Source of the DNA: an uncultured Ruminococcus sp.
Lineage (GTDB): Bacteria > Bacillota > Clostridia > Oscillospirales > Ruminococcaceae
Direction: 5' to 3'
Assembly (NCBI GenBank): GCA_946413815.1
Contig: CAMKMD010000022.1
Coordinates: 1-53,669 of the forward strand
DNA: 53,669 nucleotides
Below the pieces are notes generated by a model. It saw nothing but the letters and a program-made list of their open reading frames with translations. It had not been told where the DNA came from and did not search any database. This document shows positions 1 through 8,256 of this stretch, one piece after another. A program made the translations under genes and the position numbers. Position 1 is the stretch's first letter, and each line of letters opens with the position of its first letter.

Positions 1-167
1 ATCTCCTCGAGACCAGCGATCATACGGAGAGTTGTTGACTTACCGCAGCCGGAAGGTCCAACGAGAACGATAAACTCCTTATCTCTTATGTCAAGATTTA
101 CATCTGAAACGGCAACTACTCCGCCCGGATATTTCTTGTAAATGTGTTCAAGTTTTAAGCCTGCCAT
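1..167 (-). CDS. sugar ABC transporter ATP-binding protein, N-terminal part (MsmK/UgpC type)
   Basis: Only the first 55 codons lie in the window; the gene runs off the left edge. The translation begins [16 protein letters not shown] and contains an intact Walker A motif, GPSGCGKST, followed by [10 protein letters not shown]. This is the typical opening of the shared ATPase that energises carbohydrate ABC importers of the MalK/MsmK/UgpC group (family knowledge). The start is set by GGAGG about 9 bases upstream. The permease and binding-protein partners are not next to it here, which fits a multi-task ATPase but cannot be shown. The signature motif, Walker B and C-terminal regulatory domain are outside the window. 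Confidence 0.9.
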   Translation of the reverse strand, partial: MAGLKLEHIYKKYPGGVVAVSDVNLDIRDKEFIVLVGPSGCGKSTTLRMIAGLEE

Positions 168-233
168 TTAATGAGTCCTCCAATACTTTTCTTTTTGCTG
201 ACCGTTTGCCTGCACATTATCAGCTATATTAGT

Positions 234-262
234 ATTCTATCATATTTGCGCCTGATTTGCAA
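234..262 (-). promoter_or_regulatory. sigma-A-type promoter of the sugar ABC ATPase
   Basis: On the minus strand TTGCAA (257-262) and TAGAAT (234-239) are separated by 17 bases, with the ATPase start about 65 bases downstream. It lies just past the 3' end of the rsuA gene. Confidence 0.6.
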
Positions 263-286
263 GATGCTTTATTGCCAAAGATGAAG

Positions 287-1060
287 TTAACGGTTTATTA
301 AGATTGCCGAAAAAACAACAGAAAATTTATCGCAAAAAGCATCGAAATCCATTGGCCGGAACAGGTTTTCAACATCTTTGTGCAATAGTTCTACGCACTC
401 GCCAAAGCCCAGTGTTTCGGGAAGAATCAAACCGCCGTAAGAAACTCTCATTAACTTTTCCACAGAGTTATCAACAGCTTTGAACATTCTCCTGACCTGA
501 TGGAATTTCCCCTCCGTCAGCTCAACAAAAGCCAGTTTATCGCAGTTTTCCGCTTGCCTGACCTTTGCGGGCAGGCAGGTCTCGTTAACATCTAATTTTA
601 TACCATTTTTGAATTGGTCAATATAATTATTTTGAAACACTCTGTCAAGTTTCACAATGTATATTTTGGGGATATGGCGGGAAGGAGCGAGTATCCTGTG
701 AGCAAGCGCCCCGTCATTGGTAAGGAGAAGAGCCCCGAGGGAGTCCTTGTCAAGGCGGCCCGCCGGGAACATATCCTTCGCCCTCAGTTCAGGAGGTATC
801 AGCTCCATGACGTTCTTTCCGTCATGCTCGCTGGTAGAGGATACATATCCCTCCGGCTTGTTGAGGAGGATGTATCTGTACTCCGATGCCCTTACCGCTG
901 CCCCGCATACAGTTACGGAGGCAGTCTCCGGATCTATCTTCATATCGGGCGCCTTTGCGGGAACACCGTCAACTGTGACCTGTTTCCTGCGGACCAGCTC
1001 ACGGATACTGCTGCGGGTATATTCTGTTCTTTCGGATATATACTTGTCGAGCCGTATCAT
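287..1060 (-). CDS. rsuA: 16S rRNA pseudouridine synthase, RsuA family
   Basis: The 257-residue protein has an N-terminal S4-like RNA-binding segment (about residues 1-60) and a pseudouridine synthase domain. The catalytic motif GRLDKDS places the conserved aspartate at D104, and LNKPEGYVSS and GKFHQVRRMF match conserved family motifs. Family members isomerise a uridine of 16S rRNA (U516 in E. coli) in the cytoplasm. Length is normal. The start follows GGGGGAAG on the minus strand. The 3' third, about 287-650, is visibly more AT-rich than the 5' part. A close RluB/RluE-type relative cannot be excluded, but size and motifs favour RsuA. Confidence 0.9.
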   Translation of the reverse strand: MIRLDKYISERTEYTRSSIRELVRRKQVTVDGVPAKAPDMKIDPETASVTVCGAAVRASEYRYILLNKPEGYVSSTSEHDGKNVMELIPPELRAKDMFPAGRLDKDSLGALLLTNDGALAHRILAPSRHIPKIYIVKLDRVFQNNYIDQFKNGIKLDVNETCLPAKVRQAENCDKLAFVELTEGKFHQVRRMFKAVDNSVEKLMRVSYGGLILPETLGFGECVELLHKDVENLFRPMDFDAFCDKFSVVFSAILINR

Positions 1061-1131
1061 GGCTTCCCCCTTCAGTAATAATCACGCCGCCGCCGGAATA
1101 CCCTTTACCATAACATATACGGAGGTAAGCC

Positions 1132-1560
1132 ATGCAGAAACGTTTCCTTGTCATATTCGCCCTTACTGCCGCCGCAGTCCTCGGTGCTGCGCTTTTGCTC
1201 AGCCGTCCGGACAGAGAGCCGCCCGGCGAGGCGCAGCCCGTTCCGGCGGGAACTGCCGGTGAGCGCATATCCTACTTCGCCCTCCACGGCTGGGAGGCTG
1301 AGGAGATAGCGCAGAAGAACATAACTATCCCTCTCACATTCACCGGTGCCTACGGAGAGTATGCAGACATACAGGACAGGCAGGGGCTCCCTCTCAGGAG
1401 CTTTGCGGGCAGGGATGCGGTACTTTATATGTACCGCATAACGAACTACAGCCCCGGCAGCAGAAGGATGCTGGCGGAGCTGATCGTATGCGATAAGACT
1501 GCCGCTGCTTCGCTGATATACAGCGAGGACTGCGGTTCAGTCAGGATGCCTGTGAGCTGA
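1132..1560 (+). CDS. DUF4830-like secreted or membrane-anchored protein
   Basis: The 142-residue protein starts with an uncleaved-looking hydrophobic segment (residues 5-24), so it is probably anchored outside the membrane by its N terminus. The remainder contains FALHGWEAEEIAQKNITIP, followed by a segment on Tyr-rich conversational spacing ending in ITNYSPG and ELIVCD. This resembles DUF4830 domain proteins of Firmicutes, a family without known function. GGAGG sits 8 bases before the ATG. It is convergent with the next gene, only 2 bases apart, with no clear terminator between. The family call is from memory and is moderately sure. Confidence 0.7.
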   Translation: MQKRFLVIFALTAAAVLGAALLLSRPDREPPGEAQPVPAGTAGERISYFALHGWEAEEIAQKNITIPLTFTGAYGEYADIQDRQGLPLRSFAGRDAVLYMYRITNYSPGSRRMLAELIVCDKTAAASLIYSEDCGSVRMPVS

Positions 1561-1562
1561 TA

Positions 1563-1955
1563 TTACTTGAATACCTTGAGAGCATCACCGAGTACGGGTA
1601 TCTTTATAGCCTTGCCCTTGTAAGCGCCGTAAGCAAGACCTGCCATGCAGGCAAGAAGAGCAATAACGATAACTGTCTTGATGAGCCAGCCTACGAGCGG
1701 GATCTTTCCGATGATAGCAGAAATTACCCATACTGCAAGGAAGATTATCAGCCAGCAGAGCTGCTGATTTGCATGGAACTTGCAGAACTGGGAATTGTTG
1801 TCAAGAACGATCGGTACAAAGAAGAAGAACGGGAGAATATACGGAACTGCTCCGAGCCATTTATACTTCTCTGCATCCTCTGCGATTGCGCTCTGTGCTT
1901 CACTGTCATTGAAGTTGTCAAGGATGCCGTCAACGGTGTTTAAGAATTCATTCAT
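1563..1955 (-). CDS. small DUF4870/Tic20-like membrane protein
   Basis: The 130-residue protein starts at MNEFLNTVDG, chosen because AAAGGAG lies upstream. A longer in-frame start inside nrdR lacks a ribosome site. The N-terminal third is acidic and soluble. It is followed by three hydrophobic segments containing FCKFHANQQLCWLIIF and a glycine-rich GKIPLVGWLIK loop. An FHANQ motif before paired helices is typical of DUF4870/Tic20-like proteins, whose role in bacteria is unclear. The start codon overlaps the 3' end of nrdR by 8 bases, so translation is probably coupled. It is the last gene of the operon read from about 3277. Confidence 0.7.
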   Translation of the reverse strand: MNEFLNTVDGILDNFNDSEAQSAIAEDAEKYKWLGAVPYILPFFFFVPIVLDNNSQFCKFHANQQLCWLIIFLAVWVISAIIGKIPLVGWLIKTVIVIALLACMAGLAYGAYKGKAIKIPVLGDALKVFK

Positions 1956-2451
1956 TTTCTTCGTCTCCTTTAGTATTATTGATCTCCTCCGGAGCATCTC
2001 CGGCGGGTTTATGCCCAAGCTCGCTGATTATCGCAACGAAGCTGTCGACATCTGTAAAGTCCTCGTATACCGAGGCAAAGCGGATATATGCAATAGGGTC
2101 TATCTCTCTCAGGCGGCTCATCACGAGTGCGCCTATCTCCTTTGAGCGGGCTATGTTCCTCTGCTCGTTGGCAAAGTAGCTCTCTACATAATCTGCGATA
2201 GAATTGATCCTGTCGATAGGAACGGGACGCTTCTTCATGGCGGTGTATACGCCCTTCATCAGCTTGTCCCTGTCGAAGCTCTCGAGGGCACCGCCCTTCT
2301 TTTCGACCATCAGCTGCGGCTTTTCGACTATCTCAAAGGTAGTGAAGCGGGAACCGCATTTCATGCACTCCCTGCGCCGTTTGATGGTATCCTCCTTGGG
2401 TCTGGAATCTACTACCTTCGATTCCTCCCATCCGCAGTAGGGACAATTCAT
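1948..2451 (-). CDS. nrdR: transcriptional repressor NrdR
   Basis: The 167-residue protein starts MNCPYCG and has the N-terminal zinc ribbon (CPYC, then CMKC). The basic patch RRRECMKCGSRFTTFE is followed by an ATP-cone domain with DRDKLMKGVYTAMKKRPV. NrdR binds NrdR boxes and represses ribonucleotide reductase genes in response to bound ATP/dATP (family knowledge). Length is a little above the usual 150-160 because of a Glu-rich tail. It overlaps the upstream TIM-barrel gene by 4 bases (ATGA) and the downstream membrane gene by 8 bases, so the three genes form one operon. No nrd gene lies in the window. Confidence 0.97.
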   Translation of the reverse strand: MNCPYCGWEESKVVDSRPKEDTIKRRRECMKCGSRFTTFEIVEKPQLMVEKKGGALESFDRDKLMKGVYTAMKKRPVPIDRINSIADYVESYFANEQRNIARSKEIGALVMSRLREIDPIAYIRFASVYEDFTDVDSFVAIISELGHKPAGDAPEEINNTKGDEENE

Positions 2452-3248
2452 ACCTCTTCCTCCTTCCGGCCGTACTGTCCGAGCATAGCGGCGAGGGTGC
2501 CGTATCCCGCGATCAGCTCGCTGATACCGCCGAAGCCCGATCTGTATAACTCCAGCACGACTGTGCAGTCCGGATTAAGCTTATAAAGCTGATCGAAGAA
2601 CTTCCCGAAGCGGAAGCTGCCTCTGCCGATGAGAAGGCAGTCGCCGAGCTCACCGGAATCACTGATATGTACGTGTCTCACTCTGTTCCCCGCTGCCCTG
2701 AGGAAGGAGAAGGGATTCTCTCCGGCGCGGACAGCCTGTTTGGTGTCGAGCACGAAGGAGAATTCACTGCCGAGCATCTCCGCAGCCTCTCTTACGAAGG
2801 AAGACGAAGCGCTGGCGCAGCGCGAGACATTTTCAAGAGCGACTTCTATGCCAAACTCCTTACCGAGCCGCCAGAGCCTTGAATACCTCTCGCAGAACTG
2901 CTCCGTATCGCAGACGTGCTTGGGTCCGTGGAAAACAAAGAGATCCGCACCGACGGTATTCATAAAACGGAAATAGAGCTTATGGTACTCGAGAGCGTCG
3001 GTTATCCTCCGCTCGTAATCCGAGAAAAACATAAGCTGCTCCATCTCGCAGGTAAAGGGATGGACGGAAGCGCAGCTGACTTCAAAGCGCTTCATCATAT
3101 TAGCCAGACCGTGAGCGAAGCTCGTTCTGAGCTCGGAGTGGGTATTGAGGAATATCTCAACACAAGGCACACCGTTCACGGCGAGGTCATAAAGCGCCTC
3201 CTCGACCGGTTTAGGGTAGAGACAGGCGGTAGAAACGCCTGCTTGCAA
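2448..3248 (-). CDS. sugar phosphate isomerase/epimerase-like TIM-barrel protein
   Basis: A 266-residue xylose-isomerase-like TIM barrel (AP-endonuclease-2 superfamily). Candidate metal-site motifs are ALENVSR, FVLDTKQA, VRHVHISD and VVLELYR. Substrate is unknown. The start chosen is a TTG preceded by AAAGGAGG eight bases upstream. An upstream in-frame TTG at 3284 would lie inside or before the promoter -10 box, so it cannot be the start. It is the first gene of an operon with nrdR (4-base overlap) and the DUF4870-like gene. A function in nucleotide or DNA metabolism next to nrdR is possible but is only inferred from context. Confidence 0.8.
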   Translation of the reverse strand: MQAGVSTACLYPKPVEEALYDLAVNGVPCVEIFLNTHSELRTSFAHGLANMMKRFEVSCASVHPFTCEMEQLMFFSDYERRITDALEYHKLYFRFMNTVGADLFVFHGPKHVCDTEQFCERYSRLWRLGKEFGIEVALENVSRCASASSSFVREAAEMLGSEFSFVLDTKQAVRAGENPFSFLRAAGNRVRHVHISDSGELGDCLLIGRGSFRFGKFFDQLYKLNPDCTVVLELYRSGFGGISELIAGYGTLAAMLGQYGRKEEEV

Positions 3249-3283
3249 GCCGACAGCCTCCTTTGCATAGTTATCTACTTTCA

Positions 3284-3311
3284 ATTATATCATTTTTTCT
3301 GTGAAAGTCAA
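3284..3311 (-). promoter_or_regulatory. promoter of the TIM-barrel/nrdR operon
   Basis: TTGACT (3306-3311) and TATAAT (3284-3289) on the minus strand are 16 bases apart. The predicted transcription start, near 3277, supports the TTG start at 3248 for the first gene. Confidence 0.7.
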
Positions 3312-3370
3312 TAGATAGAAGTGAATTTCAAGAGAAAGATTTACGGGAAGAGATGACTTTTAAAAAGCGC

Positions 3371-3399
3371 TTGATTTTTTCGTAAAAATATTATATAAT
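3371..3399 (+). promoter_or_regulatory. promoter of the frameshifted dockerin gene
   Basis: TTGATT (3371-3376), a 17-base spacer and a perfect TATAAT (3394-3399) lie about 55 bases before the start codon. They are divergent from the nrdR operon promoter. Confidence 0.75.
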
Positions 3400-3454
3400 A
3401 GTCGTAAGCACCGCCGGTTACGGCGATGCAGATATGATATAAGGAGGGATCACT

Positions 3455-4522
3455 ATGATGATCAGAAAAATGGCAGCGATACTCACAGCTGCTGCGATCA
3501 CAACAACAGGCGCTGCATACAGCAGCTGCCTGAACAGCTTCACTACCACATTTGCTGCGGAGACCTCCGCAGAAAAATCAGAGACCTGCGGGGTAACGGT
3601 CTCCGTCATTGCATTCAACGAAGCCGTGCCCGAAGGCGTGAATCTGAAGCTCGTTTCAGTAAAGGGCGAGGAGCAGACAGAGATAGCTTCATGGGAGGCT
3701 TCTGCTTCTCCCGCAAAAGAGATAACCGGCCTTGAGTACAGCGAGGATGCTGATTACCGCATCATCATCGATGATTCAAGCCGGGGCTTCATGTTCCCGG
3801 AGGAGGCAAAGATAAGACTGGACGGAAAGGGCAGCACCGACAGGATAGTCATCTGCGGCTATCCCTATGGTCTTCCGACCTCTGATATGGCAGATTTCGA
3901 AACTAACATCGTCAGCGTCAGGTCCAGCTCCAGCTCAATTTCCGAAACTTCCGATCCGAAGTACTTTGCGCAGGCCGACATCATCGGCGAGGACGGTTAC
4001 AGATACATCACCCGTACCTCCACCCTCGCGCTGCCGGACGGACACTATACCGCAGTTGTAAAGCCTGCCGAGGGATACAGATCCCTTGAGAAGTACAGCG
4101 GCTCTGCAAAGAAGGTCACGGATATGGACAATACTCCGCCCCTCGAATACTTCGGCAGCAGGGATTTTTCCCAGCCCGTTGAATTCGATATAAAGAACGG
4201 CTTCACCGATACCTGCCTTGAATTCTACGTTGAGAAGATACCCGCCGAGGCAGAAAGCGATTCCGCGACCATATCCGTAGTCGATGCGGATACAGGCGAA
4301 CCTCTCAGCGGCTGCACTGTTATACTCAGACAGAGCTTTGATACCTTCTACAAAAGAATGGTATGGAACACCAATGAATACAATCCCCTGAAGATAGATA
4401 CACTCGTTGACGATAAAGCCGAGTTCAATGTTATCAATACCCCCCCGGATATGAACCCTACGGCGAGTGTACCGTTAAATTCGAAGGCCCGGGCGAACAC
4501 AAGGAAGGCGTTATCAAGCTGA
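3455..4522 (+). CDS. secreted dockerin protein, N-terminal half (frameshifted)
   Basis: Starts after AAGGAGGG with a signal peptide (residues 1 to about 32, ending TFAAE). It then has a beta-rich module beginning CGVTVSVIAFN and a Cna-B-like module beginning SATISVVDADTGEPLSG. The frame ends shortly after a run of seven C (4440-4446). In the +1 phase the translation continues as YEPYGECTVKFEGPG and joins the following open frame. One more C would give a single protein of 808 residues running to 5880. The last 25 residues of this frame are therefore probably artefactual unless the truncated form is real. Function unknown; the intact product would be a cellulosome-associated accessory protein. 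Confidence 0.75.
   Translation: MMIRKMAAILTAAAITTTGAAYSSCLNSFTTTFAAETSAEKSETCGVTVSVIAFNEAVPEGVNLKLVSVKGEEQTEIASWEASASPAKEITGLEYSEDADYRIIIDDSSRGFMFPEEAKIRLDGKGSTDRIVICGYPYGLPTSDMADFETNIVSVRSSSSSISETSDPKYFAQADIIGEDGYRYITRTSTLALPDGHYTAVVKPAEGYRSLEKYSGSAKKVTDMDNTPPLEYFGSRDFSQPVEFDIKNGFTDTCLEFYVEKIPAEAESDSATISVVDADTGEPLSGCTVILRQSFDTFYKRMVWNTNEYNPLKIDTLVDDKAEFNVINTPPDMNPTASVPLNSKARANTRKALSS
4440..4446 (+). other. homopolymeric C7 tract at the frameshift
   Basis: A run of seven C preceded by A and followed by GGATATG marks where the coding phase changes. An eighth C would restore the frame (ThrProProGlyTyrGlu). It may be a sequencing or assembly error, a phase-variable tract, or a ribosomal slippage site. 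Confidence 0.7.
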
Positions 4523-4530
4523 AGCGCACC

Positions 4531-5880
4531 ATGACAGACAAGGAGCTGAAGGCTCTGAAGCCGGTCGAGCTCCCGGCCGAGGATCCCGTACCCGTCGATG
4601 ACAAGCACTGCGCCGTTACGGTGGCTGTCTTCGATTACAAGACAAAGGCCGCAGCTTCAAGCGACTGCACCGCAACCCTCTATGAATACCCCAACGGGGA
4701 CAGAAAGAACGCTGTCGAGCTCACAAGCTGGGATGCAGTGGCAGAGCCCGTAAAGACCATTGACGATATCGAATACCACGAGGGCTCGACCTATGTCGTG
4801 GATGTCTCCTATGAAGGCAACGCCAACAACGACGGAAGAACACACCTCTTCTTCAGCAAGGGCGGAGATACGGACAAGATAGCTGTCCCCCTCTATCCCA
4901 CTGAGGTATACCGCAGCGTCTGGATAGACTGCAAGCTCTGCACCGCAGATGCCTCCATGTCATCCCTCAATGATGCAGCAGTCTTCCCGATGGAGAATGC
5001 CGATCTCAGCTCCGGCGGTGTATATGACGACAAGGGCTTCCGCTATATATTCGCCTCCTACAATTCCTTCGGCGCAGGCGCTCTTCCGGACGGCGAATAC
5101 GAACTCAGGGCAGTTCCCGCTGAGGGCTACCGCTTCGTATCCATGAACAGCGAGACAGCATCCATAAGTATGCTGAGGGAACGCAGCCACTTCAGTATGG
5201 AGACCACATACGAACAGCTCACAAAGAACGCAGAGAACGGAAAGAACGGCCTGGAATTCACGGTCAGCGGCGGCATCACCGACATCCACCCCGTTCTCTT
5301 TATCGAAGCCGATCCGGATGCAGAGAAGAGCTGCTCAGCAAGCATCTCCATAGTTGACGAGGTCACAGGCGAGCCGGTCAAGGGCGTCAACGCCGAGCTC
5401 CGCAGCAGGAACATCCCCGCGAACTATCTGAAATGGAACACCACGGATACCCCTGTCAAGACCTTCGATAATCTCTATTGCACCGGTTACGACTACACAG
5501 TATACGTATACGATACTCCCGAGACATACAGCAGCAGCTACTTCGGAACAAATTTCAGGTTTGAAGGATTCGGCGAGAATCAGGATATCGTGATAAAGCT
5601 CACACCGGCTGCTCCTTCTGCTGCTCCTGCCGCTGCTTTAGGCGACACCAACGGCGACAGCATCGTCGATGCCAACGATGCCTCCGAGATACTGAGTCTC
5701 TATGCACAGGTATCCACCGGAAGCGACGCTGTCACAGCTGAGCTGAAAGCCATCGGTGACGTCAACAAGGACGGGCTCCTTGATTCTTCGGATGCTTCGA
5801 GCATACTTGAATACTACGCTTACTCCTCCACCACAGACGGCGGGATAAAGTCCTTTGAGGAATTCCTCAGTGCGGAGTAA
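4531..5880 (+). CDS. secreted dockerin protein, C-terminal half with type I dockerin
   Basis: Continuation of the gene that starts at 3455. The first ATG of this frame has no ribosome site, and clear coding sequence extends upstream to the C7 run. It repeats the modules of the first half: a domain beginning CAVTVAVFDY and a Cna-B-like domain beginning ASISIVDEVTGEPVKG. The whole protein is therefore a tandem A-B-A-B duplication. It ends in a type I dockerin with two calcium-binding repeats, GDTNGDSIVDANDASE and GDVNKDGLLDSSDASS. Dockerins attach secreted proteins to cohesins of a cellulosome scaffold (family knowledge). No catalytic domain is recognised, so a binding or adhesive role is the best guess. 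Confidence 0.85.
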   Translation: MTDKELKALKPVELPAEDPVPVDDKHCAVTVAVFDYKTKAAASSDCTATLYEYPNGDRKNAVELTSWDAVAEPVKTIDDIEYHEGSTYVVDVSYEGNANNDGRTHLFFSKGGDTDKIAVPLYPTEVYRSVWIDCKLCTADASMSSLNDAAVFPMENADLSSGGVYDDKGFRYIFASYNSFGAGALPDGEYELRAVPAEGYRFVSMNSETASISMLRERSHFSMETTYEQLTKNAENGKNGLEFTVSGGITDIHPVLFIEADPDAEKSCSASISIVDEVTGEPVKGVNAELRSRNIPANYLKWNTTDTPVKTFDNLYCTGYDYTVYVYDTPETYSSSYFGTNFRFEGFGENQDIVIKLTPAAPSAAPAAALGDTNGDSIVDANDASEILSLYAQVSTGSDAVTAELKAIGDVNKDGLLDSSDASSILEYYAYSSTTDGGIKSFEEFLSAE

Positions 5881-5903
5881 GAATGATATCACATACATAA
5901 AAC

Positions 5904-5928
5904 ACGGCGGGGCACCATGCCCCGCCGT
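5904..5928 (+). terminator. terminator hairpin after the dockerin gene
   Basis: A perfect 10-bp stem (ACGGCGGGGC/GCCCCGCCGT) lies 24 bases after the stop codon. The following T-run is weak. Confidence 0.5.
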
Positions 5929-6171
5929 AAGTCTGTCAAAAAGGTCGTTTCATCATTAAAACCAAACGGTTGGGATTCTAAAGGGGCTTCCGCCCCTTTA
6001 GCGGAGTCCAGAGGCAGAGCCTCTGGCAGGGTGCGGGACAGCGTCCCGCATATAGCCACAAAGCGCCCGGCAAGGGGTGAATTCAAAAACAGTCCGGTGG
6101 ACTGTTTTTGAAGAGGGGACGCCCTGCAAGAGAGGGCGTCCCCTAAAAAGATGTAGTTTTTTGACAAGCCG

Positions 6172-6196
6172 ACGGCGGGGCGCCATGCCCCGCCGT
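6172..6196 (-). terminator. terminator hairpin after the histidine kinase operon
   Basis: The same 10-bp stem as at 5904 lies 20 bases past the kinase stop codon on the minus strand. T-richness after it is limited. Confidence 0.45.
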
Positions 6197-6216
6197 TATC
6201 TTTACTGTATCATGTT

Positions 6217-7494
6217 TTATGAAAGGGGTATAAGCAGCGTCACTGTAAGTCCAGTCCCGTCCGATGAGCATACCAGCTCGCCATCCATCTTTTCCATCAG
6301 TGCGCTCGCTATGTACAGTCCGAGGCCGCTTCCCTCCTTGCCCGCCGCCTTTCCGGCAGTGCCGCGGAAGAACTTGTTCGTGATAAGTGGCAGCTCCTCC
6401 TTGCTGACTCCGCCTCCGCTGTCCTTTATCGCCATCTCAAGATATCTGTCATTGATGCGGTAGCTTACCTGTATGGGCGTGCCGGCATACTTATAGGAAT
6501 TGCTGATGATATTGCCGATAGTCTGTGAAAGGCGGATACGGTCAGTCCTTATCAGGCATTCCGGCACCGCCCCCTCCTGCACCATGGACTGCGGGTCGTG
6601 GAGCGACACCAGTTCATGCAGGACATACGAGTTCTCGTCACGGCAGTTGACTGTCATCTCTCCCAGGGAATCCAGCTCCGATGCAAGGAGGTCGCTGACG
6701 AGTATGTTCATCTGCTCCGCCTTGGTATGGATGTTCTTTATCTTCTCTACGGCATACTCATCCGTCAGCTTTACGGAGAGCAGCTCACACACCAGCTTGA
6801 TGCCGGTGATAGGCGTTTTCAGGTCATGGCTCAGCTCCGCTATAAGCTCCTGCCTGCGCTTCCTCAGTTCATTCTCCCTGCTCCTTGAAGCATTCAGCTC
6901 CTCACGCATGATATCAAAGCTTGAGGTAAAGGCTCCGAAGAGGTTGTTCCTGTCCCTTGTGATGGGGATATCGAGTTCTCCGTGTGCCACCATGCCGGCG
7001 AATTTCTCCATTCTCCGGAAGGGCCTTATAACGGCGAATTCCACATATATCCGGAATATAGCCGCACACAGCAGTATAAGCCCGAGCAGCATCAGCCCTG
7101 CCGTCACTATCTTCTTCCTCGCATCATTTATGCGCCCCATTCCCGGCCTCGGCACCACAAGGGTGCAGATGTAGTCCCCGTTTTCCTCTACCGGCAGGCA
7201 GACATAGTCCTCCGCCGCAGCCTTTGCCGGCGAATCCACATCTATAAGGTACCCTGCCGGCTCTGAGGAAAGCCGGCGGCCGTTCTCTCCGAAAAGCACG
7301 AATTTCGTGCCCAGGTCCTCCTCCGTCAGCGACAGAAGCTCCGTCCGGTTATCCTTTATGATATGCACCGCACGGTTGAGGTCTACCGCATCGCTGCCGT
7401 TATTCTCCGGCATCCTTGTCAAAGCCACTGCCGCAATGACTCCTGAGGTGAATATCAGCGCAAGGATGATGAATATCCTGTTAAAGCTCTTCAT
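6217..7494 (-). CDS. sensor histidine kinase
   Basis: The 425-residue kinase starts at MKSFNRIFII. The upstream in-frame extension overlaps the regulator and lacks a ribosome site. It has TM helix 1 (about 5-26), a short extracellular sensor of about 100 residues, and TM helix 2 (about 129-150). A HAMP-like linker, the H-box ELSHDLKTP (phospho-acceptor H223), the N-box GNIISNSYKYAG and the G-box GSGLGLYIA follow. Its ribosome site GGAGGG overlaps the stop region of the response regulator 10 bases upstream, so the pair is coupled. It most likely senses the stimulus handled by the ABC transporter and serine hydrolase of the same operon. Such operons often deal with cell-wall stress or antimicrobial peptides (inference). 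Confidence 0.92.
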   Translation of the reverse strand: MKSFNRIFIILALIFTSGVIAAVALTRMPENNGSDAVDLNRAVHIIKDNRTELLSLTEEDLGTKFVLFGENGRRLSSEPAGYLIDVDSPAKAAAEDYVCLPVEENGDYICTLVVPRPGMGRINDARKKIVTAGLMLLGLILLCAAIFRIYVEFAVIRPFRRMEKFAGMVAHGELDIPITRDRNNLFGAFTSSFDIMREELNASRSRENELRKRRQELIAELSHDLKTPITGIKLVCELLSVKLTDEYAVEKIKNIHTKAEQMNILVSDLLASELDSLGEMTVNCRDENSYVLHELVSLHDPQSMVQEGAVPECLIRTDRIRLSQTIGNIISNSYKYAGTPIQVSYRINDRYLEMAIKDSGGGVSKEELPLITNKFFRGTAGKAAGKEGSGLGLYIASALMEKMDGELVCSSDGTGLTVTLLIPLS

Positions 7495-7504
7495 GATACC
7501 GGCG

Positions 7505-8242
7505 TCAGCCCTCCTGCGGACCGATGATATAGCCCACTCCCCATACGGTCTTGATGATGCCGGGGGCATTAGGCTCGGTCTCTATCTTTTCACGGATATG
7601 GCGGATGTGTACGGCAAGGGTGCCCTCGCCCACGTACTCGTCCTCCCAGACCTTTTTCAGGAACTCCTCCTTGCTGATGACCCTGCCGCGGTTGAGAAGA
7701 AGATACTCCAGCATCTTATACTCCATAGCCTTGAGAGGTATCTCCTTTCCCTCCCTCACCAGCTTGTGTGAGTCGGTGTCCAGTACCAGTCCGCCGCTTA
7801 CCTGCAATATCCTGTCATCCTCGCCGGAGGGCTCAGAAACGGCTTTAGCGGAGGCAGCATAAGCCGCCTCCGCTGCTCTCTCATACCGGCTGAGTATAGC
7901 CTTGACCTTCGCAAGAAGGATGTTGAGAGTATAGGGTTTCTTTATGTAGTCATCGCCGCCTATGTTCAGGGCCGTCAGGACATCGTCATCGCTCGTCCTT
8001 GCGCTGATGAACAGTATCGGCATATCATGCTCCCCGCGTATCTGCTTGCACAGCTCGAAGCCTGATTTCTCTCCCAGGTTTATGTCCAGCAGCAGAAGGG
8101 ACACGGTGTTCTCCCTGAGGAAGTCCACCGCCTCGTCGTAGCTTGTGACATAAGCCGTCTTTATATCGAATATGTTGAAGTATTCAGCCGTAGTTTCGGC
8201 GATCATCACATCGTCGTCGATCATAAGGCACTGATATTTCAT
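7505..8242 (-). CDS. OmpR/PhoB-family response regulator
   Basis: The 245-residue protein starts at MKYQCLMIDDD after AAAGGAG; an upstream in-frame TTG overlaps that ribosome site and is rejected. The receiver domain has the acidic pair D9-D11, phospho-acceptor D53 (LLLLDINLG) and the DYIKKPY lysine. The C-terminal winged-helix domain contains EFLKKVWEDEYVGEGTLAVHIRHIREKIE. It lies between the serine hydrolase gene (14 bases upstream) and the kinase. A likely target is the set of GATAAG direct repeats at the operon's own promoter (13557-13595), because OmpR-type proteins bind hexamers spaced 11 bp apart (family knowledge). Confidence 0.94.
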   Translation of the reverse strand: MKYQCLMIDDDVMIAETTAEYFNIFDIKTAYVTSYDEAVDFLRENTVSLLLLDINLGEKSGFELCKQIRGEHDMPILFISARTSDDDVLTALNIGGDDYIKKPYTLNILLAKVKAILSRYERAAEAAYAASAKAVSEPSGEDDRILQVSGGLVLDTDSHKLVREGKEIPLKAMEYKMLEYLLLNRGRVISKEEFLKKVWEDEYVGEGTLAVHIRHIREKIETEPNAPGIIKTVWGVGYIIGPQEG

Positions 8243-8256
8243 ATTCCCTTCTCCTT

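Larger units (their letters stand above)
5881..6216. repeat. multi-hairpin intergenic region flanked by twin terminator hairpins
   Basis: No gene. Two nearly identical hairpins, ACGGCGGGGC/GCCCCGCCGT, flank the region at 5904-5928 and 6172-6196. Between them are further stems: AAGGGG/CCCCTT, AGAGGC/GCCTCT, GCGGGAC/GTCCCGC and GGGGACGCCC/GGGCGTCCCC. The outer hairpins probably end transcription of the dockerin gene (+) and the kinase operon (-). The module at 6110-6166 recurs at 49753-49809. Confidence 0.6.

Noticed and set aside
614..1262. Plus-strand open frames over rsuA
   Set aside because: They are antisense to a well-conserved rsuA gene and show no family features.
3248..3284. Upstream TTG start for the TIM-barrel gene
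   Set aside because: It overlaps the promoter -10 box; the internal TTG with AAAGGAGG fits better.
5881..6216. Short open frames on both strands in the multi-hairpin region
   Set aside because: They follow the hairpin arms and carry no ribosome sites or conserved residues.
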